Origin: Phanerodontia chrysosporium
Taxonomy: Eukaryota > Basidiomycota > Agaricomycetes > Polyporales > Phanerochaetaceae
DNA: 64,000 nt
Reading direction: 5' to 3'
Assembly: GCA_001910725.1 (NCBI GenBank)
Contig: MJGA01000004.1
Location: 1,488,001-1,552,000, forward strand
The translations under genes were made by a program, and so were the position numbers. The notes beneath the pieces were generated by a model. The model searched no databases. It had not been told where the DNA came from and saw nothing but the letters and a program-made list of their open reading frames with translations. Shown here in pieces: positions 34,515 through 45,199 of this stretch; positions within the stretch are counted from its first letter, which is position 1; the number at the start of each line of letters is the position of its first letter.

Positions 34515-36817
34515 ATGAGCCGAACATGTCTGGCATGCAGGTCGGTCTCCCTCTATGCACTGCCCCTTCTACCCGTTGACTTTCCGCTACAGAGCCCGAA
34601 AGATGGTACATTGCTTGCCGGGTCAATGTGATAAGCCATCTGATTTGTCTTCTAGCGCTGCGACGGAGAGACCCCGGTCTGTGGGCCTTGTTCACGAGCA
34701 CGCAAACCAGTAGAGTGCGCATATAGCAATTCAACGTCCTCGCAGCGGAGGAGTTCCCTCCTTCAAAAGGGAGCTGCGTGTTTGCCCTGCAGGTACAACA
34801 CTCCGCTTTGTGCACTATTCTATCTTCACTGACATCGCCTTACAGACGAAAGAAGAAGGTGCGCAGTGTGGCGTACGGTTTCAAGCCCTTCCGTTAACAT
34901 TCAGCCTAGAAATGCGATGCAAAGCGTCCGTACTGCAACACCTGCCATGCGGCAGGCAAGGAGCACGAATGCGAATACGACGAGGAAATGCGACAGAATC
35001 TCGCAGCAGCACTTTTGTTGCGTACTCGCGAGCTTGAAGAGCGTCTCGCCCACTACGAGTCCCAGGGCTTGCAATTCACTCAGCTCGCCGGGCTCGGCGA
35101 CTTATCAACTGCATTCGACGCCCCCGCTCCCTCTCCATGGCAGCAATCCTTGACAGCTTTAGCGTCTCCCCACATGGGTTGGTGAATCATCGTCTTCTGA
35201 GAGATACTGTCTCATATGCCAACTAGGTGTACTTCCCGATGACACTGTGCAACCCGTCGCTTCTAGCTCGGCATCTTCGTCATCCTCGGACAGATCTTCA
35301 TCACCGGGAGAGCAGCCAGCCTTCGAGAACATCAGTCGCTCCCTTTTCCGAGATATTATTCCTCCACACAACGATCGTTCCAGCCTCATATGTGAAAACA
35401 CCTCTCAGCTGTATGTATACCATTGCCAACCTCTCAGTCATGCTTACCATCTTATGACCTCAAACAGACGAGCGCTGTTCTTAAAGCACCAGATACAATT
35501 CGGTTTTCACCTCCGAGAATCCAAGATAGACGCTATTCGTATCGGGGACTTCTCAGGGCGGGTCATCCACCCCGCTATGGTTCACGCGGCCCATCTTCTG
35601 GGAAGCTTGCTGTGGCGCGTGCATACAAGAACACCAGTCTCGGTGATCAACGAGGACGTCGAGATTGGTGCAATACTCAACTCCCTCAGCGACCCTCCTG
35701 AGCCGATAACCCTTATCATCGTCTACTACCTCCTTGCATGGTACAACCTCTATCTGCGACAAGTAGATATCGGTAGGGAATACATGGGCAAGGCGGCGCA
35801 AGTGATCATATCCCACAATATGCAACTGATCCCACCACACATAAGCGACGTGCTCGCTCTGGAGGAGCCTGACGATGACACCAAGGAATACATCACGACC
35901 ATGGGGCAGTTCACTTACATGAACAGAGTCGGACACATGATTCTCGGCCTGCCCTCGTTCCTCAGCACGGAGTATGACCGGCAAGTCAAATCGCTCTCGG
36001 TGCGTCTGATCGGGCGGCGTTTCAAGGACTTGCCGATTGACCGTGCCTTCTAGATCATGCAACCGTGGCTCACGAAGCATTCCGTCGTATTGATGCGCTG
36101 CAAAAGCATGATGCTCCTCGTCGACGCTCTGCGACTGTCGCAGATGCGCGCGCAGGCGGCTCCGGCAACGTTGTCACTTAGCCGCCCCATCGAACAAACG
36201 CCACTACCGTCCGAGTGGTACACGCAGTACTGGGAGAGTCTGGAGGAAATCACGTCACACATTGCACTGTTGTATCCCCAGATGCTCCAGGCGAGCCTCT
36301 GTGCCGACCCCCAGCAAGCCCTAGGCCTCAAGGTCGCCCTCATCCTCGGCCTTTCCGCCCAGGTCGAGCTGCACCGCATGCCCGGAACGCAACACTCCGA
36401 GTCGCGGCAAAAATCGCTATGTGTTATTTTGGATATCATCGGCTTGGCCAAAGGCCTGAAGGACGAGGACTATCCAATGCTTGATCCTATACTTGGGGTG
36501 CGTATGACCGGGCGATATCATTGAATGTGTTTCTGATCATGCCCCCTAGCTTTGCTACACCATAGTTGCGAACGCGATCCGAAACGATCGGGAGCTCCTC
36601 CTCGGCGTGGCTGAGCGTCAAGAAGTCGAACAGAGTGAACAGGAGGCATATAACGTGTTGATCAACTCTGCCCAGCAGCTTTCTTCCAAAATTCCCTATA
36701 TGGGTGAGTGCGAACCAGTCGTCCCGTAACATTGTTTGCTGAACATACACAACAGAGTACCATTTGGCGACCCTTTGCGACATCGCCTCGACCAGTCCCA
36801 GTGATTTTATACCTTAA
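34515..36817 (+). CDS. Zn2Cys6 transcription factor with two tandem zinc clusters
   Basis: Nuclear DNA-binding regulator. Spliced exons give MSRTCLACRARKMRCDGETP and then CGPCSRARKPVEC, a complete binuclear cluster (C-x2-C-x6-C-x6-C-x2-C-x8-C). About 25 residues later a second cluster of identical spacing follows: CLPCRRKKKKCDAKRPYC, NTCHAAGKEHEC. A short coiled segment follows (LLLRTRELEERLAHYES), then a Ser-rich linker and the fungal-specific regulatory domain: RVIHPAMVHAAHLLGSLLWR, IIVYYLLAWYNLYLRQVDIG, LGLKVALILGLSAQVELHRM and LCYTIVANAIRNDRELLL. The last exon ends CDIASTSPSDFIP. About nine exons, several very short around the clusters. The target genes are unknown; the downstream hydrolase is a candidate only by position. 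Confidence 0.9.
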
Positions 36818-37230
36818 TTTCGTCGATGGCGACAACGCTGTATCATACATCTCGGATGTTCTTCTGTATTTCTCTAGCCCCAGTGCCTATACCAACATCA
36901 CTGTATTCTTTCCTATTCGATAGTTGTATGGCCCTCCCATAGCGCAGTCCTTGGAAATTATAGCATCAACCTAGTTATGTAGTCTGAATCCCGTCGGCGC
37001 TTTCGACGAGCTCGATGTTCACGCGCACGCTCATGCTCGGGTCAAACGCGCATGCAGTCCCCGGACTCGATGTCACCATGCAATTTTCCTGCTTTTCCGC
37101 CTAATTCGCCTTCGTCGTTCGCCGGCTCACACACAAGCTCTTAGTCACGGGGGGCTCAGTACAGCACGCCGAATACCCCAAGAGCACGCCCATCAGCGCA
37201 GGCGCTCTCGTGCACTTCGTGCTTCACACC
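36818..37230. other. Intergenic, promoter side of the alpha/beta hydrolase
   Basis: About 410 bases. Open frames in the second half run into the hydrolase start, but the first convincing ATG is at 37231. The true start could lie slightly upstream if another exon exists. No other gene supported. Confidence 0.4.
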
Positions 37231-39181
37231 ATGAGCTCGCTCGTCCGCTGGGTCTTTGGCCTCGACCAGGTCCCTAGGCTCTACTTCGGACCAACCGTAG
37301 CTACGGTCGCCGTGCGCAAGTCGACACGACCAGACGACACCGAGAAGGTCAGCCTGAGGGAGGTTGTGGAGCGGCGGTGTCCGAGTTTGCATGATGTCTT
37401 CCGCCCTGCGTGGTGGCTACCGACGTGAGTCTCCTGACCATGCCTGCATTTATATGCTGAGTCCGAAGCTGGGTGCTATAGCGGCCATCTCCAGACGTTG
37501 TACTGCGTCATTGGTGATTTCTCAAGGGTGGACAAGGTCGACTATGAACGGTGAGCCTGACTTCCTACGCAGGTCCGGTGTAGGTTTACGGACGACGGGT
37601 GCGGTGAATATAGGAAATTATTGCGGACCGTAGATGGTGGTACGATGTAAGTACCGTGTGCGAAGATCGTCTCTAACTGTACACTTCTAACTCGTGGCGC
37701 AATATAGAGGCTTGGACTTCACTCCGAACGGTTCACAGCCACATATCAAGAAGGACACGCCCGTTGTTGTCGTGCTGCATGGCTTGACAGGAGGTACTTG
37801 CCCCTTTCTCAATTCCCTCGCGGGATCCCCGGTCGTTGACTTCCCGCTGCGCATGCAGGTTCGCACGAGTCCTACGTGCGCGCAATTTTAGCTCCCGCCT
37901 GTGCACCTCCAGAGCAAGGTGGCCTGGGCTACCGTGCCGTGGTGGTCAACTTTCGAGGCTGTGAGTACCTAAAAGCCATGTGGCGGGGGCTATCTGTCCT
38001 CAAAAGGCTCCAGCAATCAACACGCCACAATGCTACCCTTAATTTTGAGCTGTGCGGCATGTGCAGTGCACGACGAGTTCACTTCTATGCAAACCGCCCC
38101 ATCGGCTTGCCCTATCGACAAGGCACCGCACAGACTCGCCGCCCGTGCATGGCTTTCGTATGTCGCACTAAAGGCTCATATGCTCTTCATTTCGACAGGT
38201 GCAGGCGTCCCCCTCACTACCCCGCAACTATACTCGGCAGGACATACTGACGACATTCGGACCGCTCTGCTCTACATCGCATCGAAATACCCCGACGCGC
38301 CATTATTAGGCATAGGGTTTCCCTCGGCGCGAATGTACTTACACGCTACCTCGCGCAGGAAGGCGACCGGAGCAGACTCTCGGCGGCATGTATCCTCGGA
38401 TGTGTACGTGCATTCTCCCGAAAGCATTAAGACCTTGACTTAGAGTTCTGTAGCCGTGGGACCTACTTGCAAACAGCAACAGGTGAGCCCCCTCTTTGTA
38501 GTAACACGTTCATGAGTGGTAACACGGAGCTGCAGGCTGGCATCGACCTGGTGGGGGCGCGAGCTCTATTCGAAGGGAATGGGATCGAACCTGAAGGCCC
38601 TGCTTCGACGCCATCTGGACACGTTCGAAGCACACCCTGAGGCCGAGGTATCGAAGTACGTCCCAGACCTGCTGAAGCAGGCTGGAACCAAGCTCTACCA
38701 ATTCGACAACACCATCACCCGCGTCGCGGGAGGATCGTCCCCGCCGTTCCCCTTCCCTTCCGCTGAAGACTACTACATCTGGGCATCCAGTCACCATGCA
38801 CTGAGCGATGTGCGGGTGCCCCTCTTGGCGTTGAATGCAGACGACGATCCGATTGTCACTGTCTTGCCCGTGTATGAGGAGCCGGAAAGGTTCAGCCCTT
38901 GGATCGTATTCGGAGTCACGAAGGGCGGCGGGCACCTGGGGTGGTTCGAGGAAGGTTCTCGGCCAGGACAGCCAAGGAGATGGTACCGCAGGCCTGTAAT
39001 CGAATGGTTGAAGGCAATGGGCGAAGACATTGTCCTGCCGGAACGCCACCCGAAACCTTTGCGAGAGAAAGACGGCTGGATCATGGAGGAAGGACGAGAA
39101 GATATCGGATGCCGCGTAGATGTAGAAGGCGCAAAGATTATAGGTGCTGAAGGCGAAGAGGGTTTACTCTCAGGGCTGTAA
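37231..39181 (+). CDS. ABHD1/3-EHT1 type alpha/beta hydrolase, frame-broken at the nucleophile
   Basis: Yeast Eht1 and Eeb1 make medium-chain ethyl esters, and ABHD3 cleaves phospholipids; the substrate here is unknown. Exons give CPSLHDVFRPAWWLPTGHLQ, YCVIGDFSRVDKVDYER, LLRTVDGGTIGLDFTPNG, PVVVVLHGLTGGSHESYV and GYRAVVVNFRGCAGVPLTTP. Next come HTDDIRTALLYIASKYPDAP, then the nucleophile elbow, then LTRYLAQEGDRSRLSAACIL, PWDLLANSNRLASTWWGREL and LYSKGMGSNL. The acid is in VPLLALNADDDPIV and the histidine in VTKGGGHLGWFE. At 38317-38321 the DNA reads GGGTTTCCC, which turns the expected GFSLGAN out of frame; one extra T restores it. One intron (about 37962-38199) is unusually long. The C-terminal tail is acidic. 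Confidence 0.9.
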
Positions 39182-39306
39182 GGCTATCGCTCGACGCGTA
39201 ATATCTAGGATAGACTGTATTGTTAGCTAATCTACCCTGCGCTCGATCGTAAACGATAGAAATACAGTCAGATTCCAGGGCTACAGCATTCATTGGTTTT
39301 CTACGC

Positions 39307-40289
39307 CTACTCGCTATCGCTGAAGGTAACTTGATTCTCTTCTTCCTCATCTTCTCTGATCTCTCTCTCGTACTGACTTGCATCAATGGAAACTGTGCCT
39401 TCCTCGACGAGGTTATCGTCTGAGGCAGCAAGATCACGGTTGCGTTCAAAGAGCTGACGACCGGTTAGCCTGGTGGCGCTCTTCTTGTACTCTTCCCGCT
39501 CCTTCGGGGTCATGCCCTTCATCTTCTCTTCGTCCTCGCGGGCTTTCCTCTCAGCCATCTCTTTGTCGAACTTCGCCTTCCAAGCAAAGAAGGACTCGCG
39601 AGTGACTGGCGTACCACGTGTTTTCGCTTCTTCAGCCTGTAGACGGTAAGTCGCGACGCGAGCATGTCACAGAAGAAGGACATACCTCGAGGGCCAATCG
39701 TTCCCGTTCCATCTCTTCTTTTCGCCTTCTCTCAGCTCTATCACGAACTAGCGTAACCAGCTGTTCGCGCAGGTGAGACACCAGCGTGAAAGTCATGGCC
39801 ATGCCGAGATTCTCTTCTCCCTTGAGATGTGTGAGTGAAGTGAGAGGGTGGCGGGCTTCCGCAACGAGGCTTACCACTTTGAGGAGCTCTTCAATGAGAT
39901 GCTGGATCTCGCGTTCATCCACCTCGCCTTCAAGAGGTTCCAGCGAGAGCTCGGGCAAGACGTCCGGGTAGCCGTCAGGGTATCGGACATCGAGGGTCAG
40001 TTTCACTGAGATATCTGTTAGCTCTGACGATCATTAAGGAGAATGGCTTTACCTGGCTCTATGCCATCTTCCAACTCCTCAGGTTCGACCTCTATGCGAA
40101 CCTCTGCATCGGATATTTCTTTGCATGCGCTCAGCTAGGTTGGCATTGCACAGGTGGGCGGGGACGAACTGGAGAGTTCTGTCGGGTATATCGACTCGAG
40201 GACCTGTACATAGAGATCTAGACGTTGTTTTTGAATAAATGCAGTTTCCAATGTACCTCGAACTCTTCTGCTAGAACCTCTGAAGACAT
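39307..40289 (-). CDS. GIR2: RWD-domain protein, Gir2/RWDD1 family
   Basis: Gir2 binds Gcn1 and the GTPase Rbg2 on translating ribosomes and can dampen Gcn2 activation. Exon 1 (40289-40257) encodes MSSEVLAEEFE and joins VLESIYPTELS, the start of the RWD fold. A 40-nt intron then leads to ACKEISDAEVRIEVEPEELE, and a further one to VKLTLDVRYPDGYPDVLPEL, carrying the RWD hallmark YPxxxP-like region. After helical IQHLIEELLKVVSLVAEARH comes a charged coiled segment (RDRAERRRKEEMERERLALE), then TPVTRESFFAWKAKFDKEMA and LTGRQLFERNRDLAASDDNL, which are diagnostic of RWDD1/Gir2. The end is acidic (EEENQVTFSDSE). It shares a 153-bp promoter with bS21m. Confidence 0.93.
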
Positions 40290-40442
40290 AGAGCACGAGA
40301 TCGTAGAGGATGAAGCACGATGTCCGGGGTCCTGCCAGAATTCTTGGCGCTTTCGGGCTCTGGCGCGCAGCGCGTTTCACGCTCTCCGCCAACAGTCCGT
40401 CGGTCGATACCCTTCTCAGGACTCGTCGTGGTCGCAACCAGA
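40290..40442. promoter_or_regulatory. Short bidirectional promoter, Gir2 and bS21m
   Basis: Only 153 bases lie between the two divergent start codons at 40289 and 40443, so both core promoters must be here or reach into the first exons. Both neighbours serve translation (cytosolic stress control and mitochondrial ribosome). Confidence 0.5.
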
Positions 40443-41094
40443 ATGCTGGCCACGCTATCTCGCTGCTCTCAGACTGTGTTCCGCAACCTCCGGCCGGCAG
40501 CGACCCAAAATCTGGCAGGCAGACGGGCGGTGTCCTCTTCAACTCAGCCTCGAAGGATTCCTCTTCGCTTGGGCAGGTTTACTTGCGCACCAGTCCCAAT
40601 TCCGTACCGTACGGCCAGGACCAGGCATGGGGAATAGTCAAAGAAGTTACCGACAACAGAATGACAAGAACTCCCGAGGCGGTCTGGGCCTCGCGGGAGC
40701 CACTGTTGCAAAATCTACCTCGCCCGAACGGCCCTTACATTGGTTTGTGCCCTTCCGAGCTATCCACCCTATGCCCAAGTTGTTCATTGATACACTAATC
40801 CCAGGTCGAAGCTCGCCCGTTACTAGCCAAGTGCCGTTGAGTCAGGCATTGGGCAAGCTTCGGACTATCATCCGCACCAACAACGTCACCCGGGAGGTTA
40901 AGCTTCAAGCACGTCACGAGAAGAAAGGTTACAAGCGGAGGCGGATTGAGAGCGAACGCTGGAGGAGGCTCTTTGCCCATGAGGTGTGTTCCGTGCCGTC
41001 TAAAACATAATCAGCCTATTGAAGCCATGACAGGTGCGGATGAAGGTCAAGATTGTGCAGGAGATCCGTGCTCGCGGCGCATGAATAGTCTTTC
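40443..41094 (+). CDS. MRP21: Mitochondrial small-subunit ribosomal protein bS21m
   Basis: Starts MLATLSRCSQTVFRNLRPAA, a typical mitochondrial presequence. Further on, EPLLQNLPRPNGPYIGRSSP is the fungal bS21m linker. The conserved core follows: LGKLRTIIRTNNVTREVKLQ, ARHEKKGYKRRRIESERWRR and LFAHEVRMKVKIVQEIRARG. HEKK followed by a run of Arg/Lys is the S21 signature. Introns lie at about 40741-40803 and 40985-41032. The presequence frame and the middle frame differ by one base near 40530-40545. This is either another lost base or an unusual 47-nt intron with a GTGTTC donor that would remove part of the presequence. Identification of the C-terminal domain is secure. Confidence 0.88.
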
Positions 41095-41969
41095 GTTACG
41101 GCACTTGTTGGACTATCTACTTCCCTGAAGCACATGCTGGATAGCTTATGTTCCGTGGCGGCTCCGCCAAGAGACAGCTCCGAATCATTATGCACGTCTA
41201 GATCGCGGAAGACTTCGCAGCCACTGCCTGGTGGTTCATAGCGGGGCCGTAGGATTCGGAGGTCAAGGGCATGCAGTAACGTCCGCCTTTAAGCTGTTGT
41301 GGATGCTCTCAATACGCCCGGTGTCACCCGCTTGCAGGTCCAAGTACGGCTTCGTGCAAGACATGTCTGTCGCAGACGGCTACAAATCGTGCACGCCCTC
41401 ACCATGCCTTCTGCCTCGTGCGGTCAGCGCGAGGCTAGAGAGAATTTTGATTGATATTCTTCCGTCGGGCTAAGCGCCTCGATGGCTGAGGGTAGACAGC
41501 GGTTGTTGCAACTTCACACCTGCCGTGATCTGGCAAGGCGGTCGCTGCACACATCAAGCTGTAGAGCGTCCCGGGCGTGCAGCAAGTTTAGGACGTCCCG
41601 ACTCATCTAGTTTGGAGCGGGAGGACGCACCCAATGCCGCCCCATCACCGAACCCACCGATCGCCTGGAAGGAGATTCATGGTTTCACGCGAGGCTGCTC
41701 GGATTTGTTAGCTTGCCCTGGATGCGGTATGGGGGTGTAGCGAGGGGCCCCACACCGCGCTGCCTAGGTCCGTCTAAATTTTGGGCGTGAACGAGGTCAA
41801 CGCTGTTGCCCAAACGCTGTGCCTCCCCTTCTTCTGTGATGTACATCCCTTCTCTTATATATAAACGGCACACCCCTGCTCTTCAGCTTGTCCCAACCAC
41901 CAGCTGTACCATACGTACACTCATTGTACTTCCCTATATATTCCAACCGCTCCTGTACTCATCGCTAAT
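41095..41969. other. Intergenic
   Basis: About 875 bases with no supported coding exon. TTATATATAAACGG near 41855 is a good TATA candidate about 110 bases upstream of the small Cys-rich gene. Confidence 0.4.
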
Positions 41970-42336
41970 ATGTGCCATAATGTGAGTATTACTCAACTCG
42001 TCCGCGGCGTTGGCTTACATCTGGCTCCTGCAGATCCAGGACGGTCGCTACCACACTGTGTGCGGTCACTTCATCGCGATGTCCACCCGCATGCAGGACT
42101 GCTTGAGGCCTGACTGTCTATTCAGTCAGCGCCACGCACACCCGACAGGTACGCACTGCGCCGTTCGGTTAATCCGCCGAGTGGATCAGTAACGCCGCGG
42201 TGATCTAGGCTGCAAGTCTGCGTCCTGCCAGCGGTTGATGACTGTGCCGCAGCGCAATCCCATCAGGATTAGCGAAACTAAATGCGCAGACTGCCTCATG
42301 CGCGAGCGCGAGAGCGGTATGGTCGGCTTCGTCTAA
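41970..42336 (+). CDS. Small cysteine-rich basidiomycete protein 1
   Basis: Three exons (41970-41981, 42034-42148 and 42209-42336) splice in frame to 84 residues. It starts MCHNIQDGRYHTVCGHFIAM and goes on with QDCLRPDCLFSQRHAHPTGC, KSASCQRLM, then KCADCLMRERESG. Paired cysteines and histidines (CGH, CLRPDC, CKSASC, CADC) suggest one or two structural zinc sites. No signal peptide, so it is probably intracellular. From memory, short proteins of this MC-x-n-CGH layout are widespread and multicopy in agaricomycetes, but I know of no function. A similar gene lies at 49970-50580 in this window. The 12-nt first exon makes it easy to miss. Confidence 0.8.
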
Positions 42337-43083
42337 GCTGGACCTCACTATGCCCATCTCGCAGGCCTACATGCGTCACACCCTCTTATAACCTAGCTTG
42401 TGGCGACCATCGAACCTAATTGTGCCAGCAACCTGATTTCTCTGCTTTGTACTCTGCCGCGGCGCTGGCGCTTCCCCACATCTAGTAATGTTAACTTGCT
42501 ATATATCGGGCAGTAATTTATACACTACATATATCGCTTATGGACCTCCTCTTCGCTCTATCGTACTATGCACACATCCATCCATGCCACCCATGTAATC
42601 ATGTACATACTAGCCTCATGTATCACACACCTCTTTTCGCGCGCGACTCCCAAGTCCGTTCGCTGACAGTGAAGCGCTCGGCAGCGATTACCTAAGCAAG
42701 ACACCGCGCACGCTTCAGGCAATCCTTGAGTTGCCCGCCGCGCTCACCGTCAATGGCAACGGCCTCATCATTGTACTCGCTCATACTCACTCAGTGATCT
42801 GCCTTGTACTCGAGAAAGATTTAGTGCTAGCTCGTCGTTCGTGATGTCTTGCCAGCGTGCCCCTCTCTCTGCTATCCTCCACAAGTGTCCGACGCCACTA
42901 CTACTGGGCGTGCTGGTCAGCCAACTTCACGATGCAACCCGGCGATCTCGAGCTGTATTATAACCGTTATCGCGAAGAGAGCAGGTTTCCAAAGGTCTCG
43001 CACTCAGGCACCTATCCGCTGTCGACCGTTCACGGGCAACTTACAATCTCCGGGATTACATTCGGCGAGCTGGGCTGCCACCA
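42337..43083. other. Intergenic or unresolved 5' part of the next gene
   Basis: About 750 bases. From 42964 an open frame continuous with the next gene reads through helical-looking sequence (RREQVSKGLALRHLSAVDRS, YNLRDYIRRAGLPP) into the ATG at 43084, so the next gene may start upstream of that ATG. The overlapping 82-residue frame at 42857-43105 has no further support. Confidence 0.35.
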
Positions 43084-44755
43084 ATGGTGGTGGACCCTAG
43101 CGTAGCCAAGCTTCCTCCGCCAGGGAGGAGGAGCCACGCGGTCCACTTGTCTGTCGGATTTGCGTTGTGGCGTATGCTCCAATATATGGAACCTCTGTAT
43201 CCTGCGGAGCTCAGCGAGGACGTTTCTTCATGTATGTCTCTGATCATCTGGGGGAGTTACTTCTCTAACGTGTTTTCTTACAGTCATAGAGACATACATA
43301 CCCACGAAGCCTGTAACAAGTCCTGAGCCGGATTATATCACGGGCGAGTGGCTCACAGTTCCATGCCGAGGCTTTGAAACAGGCACCGTGCTCCTGGGTC
43401 GGGAAGTAGACAATGAGAGGTGAAAACTCATGACCACTACTTACAGGGTCTTGCTGATACGGTATTGGAATAGTATGCGACGCTGGGTTAGAGAGTATCC
43501 CCTGGCTACTGTACAGAGGCTCCTTCACATAATCTTCCCCGAAACCAAGCCTTGGGCTTTCCACGCGGAAAGCGACCATGATCCGGACGCAGAGGTCGTA
43601 GGTTTCTACACTTGGGAGGCCAGGAACCGCCAAAAGCAGTTGATGAACTCGACGCTGGCCGTCATGGTGTTACCACCATGGATAGCATCGCCCGCTGATC
43701 TAGTCGCAATGACCAAATGCCGGAAGGTACAGCCGCCAATCGTTCAGTAGGTGGACGACAGGTGGTTTATTCTATGTCAATAGCTTCGTCGTCGTCGATT
43801 TCCGGAAGATTCTGATCCTCAATGGAAGGCCTGCGAACGCCTCTGGGCAAAGGTACGACAGGCGTCCTGATCACCTTCGCGTCTCTAATTCATCCCTTTC
43901 GGAATAGATCTGGGATACCTGCACCCGCCGTAAATGCCACTGGTTTGTGGTCACCTCATACAACTCATGGGTTTTCGGGGCGTTCTCTCCCGGTTTGTCG
44001 GCTACTCATGGTCGCGGGCTCGATCTGACGTACCTAATTAGGGCGCACGAGAGGTTTCATATCCGAACCAAAGTCATTTGTCGAGCGTGACCCTAATGTG
44101 CTGGAAACTCTTACCTATTGGGTTGCTTCGTCGATGGGTTTGCCTGGAGGGTTCACCCTTCCTACGGTGAGTCCTTGTTCGTCTGTTGATCGTATGTCTC
44201 AGCAGCAGTGTTATCGCATATTGGGTGCACTTCCGCTCTCTTTCGCTGACAATATTCTCACAGGTGGTTGAATTGGTGTCGGAAGTTTCGAAGGAACTCG
44301 AAATTCCGCCGTTCCCTCGAGACAGATTTCCCCCTCCACCTCGGTCGGAGTCGGACTGGTCCATTGGTGTGTCAACACAGGACGTCATCCTGAGATGTAC
44401 CACGCTGATTCGGATACCTGTAGACGACGACGTTGACCAGGAAATTGAAGAGGCTGAAGTAGCCACGGTCCTCGGCATGGCAATATCGGCGAATGGTGTG
44501 GAGGAGGAGCCAGTCCCTCCGCCATTGCCGGATACATCACTGGCCCACACTCTCGCAGAGAGGGTGATGGAATGGCAAGAGCGTCTCCCTCCAACTTGCG
44601 ACGCGATGTCTGAAGCAGGATTCTCAGCGCGTACGGTATCTTCCGCCGCTACTTCGATGCGTTCCGACGACCTCGAGCATCTGTATCCTCCGATCCCGGA
44701 CAATTGGGTTACGGCGCCGCTCTCGCAGAACGTGGCGCGGATGGCAGCTTACTAG
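43084..44755 (+). CDS. Uncharacterised basidiomycete protein family
   Basis: No known activity. After MVVDPSVAKLPPPGRR come FALWRMLQYMEPLYPAELSE and FIETYIPTKPVTSPEPDYIT. Next are LLIRYWNSMRRWVREYPLAT, IFPETKPWAFHAESDHDPDA, STLAVMVLPPWIASPADLVA and WKACERLWAKIWDTCTRRKC, then HWFVVTSYNSWVFGAFSPG and RDPNVLETLTYWVASSMGLP. The block of short exons is joined by small introns, for example the acceptor CAATAG before LRRRRFPEDSD and a 47-nt intron inside FSP|GRT. I recall proteins with the WFVVTSYN-WVFGxFS layout being common and expanded in agaricomycetes. The C-terminus (EHLYPPIPDNWVTAPLSQNV) is acidic and proline rich. One proposed intron is only 27 nt (near 43421-43447), so that join is doubtful. 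Confidence 0.68.
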
Positions 44756-45199
44756 GGGCACACCGTTGCTCATGCAGAACATATTAGATCTGCACCGTAA
44801 CGGCAGGACGTGCCAGTGGGACGGACCTTGGGGATGTAGTACAGGATTGACGTACGATGTACATAATACCGTGCACCGTACTGCGCAGCTTTCCGCGATG
44901 GTAGAACTTCCGTATCGCGCCAGGAGCAACGCGGGCAGGGAAAGGGTCCCCGGTGCGCTCGTGCCGTCCTACGGCAGCGCGCCGCTCACCCAGGGCGGGC
45001 GCCTCGCGGCCAGTTTACCTCGAACGCGGTTTGCTCTTGCCTCATCGCACCGTTCATCTTCTCAAACTCTCAGCGTCGCTCCGCTCACGTTCATCTGGCG
45101 GGTCAGACACCATCACACGTACTCCTCCGAGCCTGTTTACCTTCAAGCTCACTCGAGGTTGAGGCCGCCACGATCGTCGGACGCGACCTCCTGATCGCC
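44756..45199. other. Intergenic, promoter side of the cyclin gene
   Basis: About 440 bases. The 142-residue open frame here has no splice sites or family features that would support it. It presumably holds the cyclin promoter. Confidence 0.4.

Noticed and set aside
42857..43105. 82-codon frame upstream of the uncharacterised family gene
   Set aside because: It ends without a splice into any following exon, and a competing frame in the same interval reads into the next gene.
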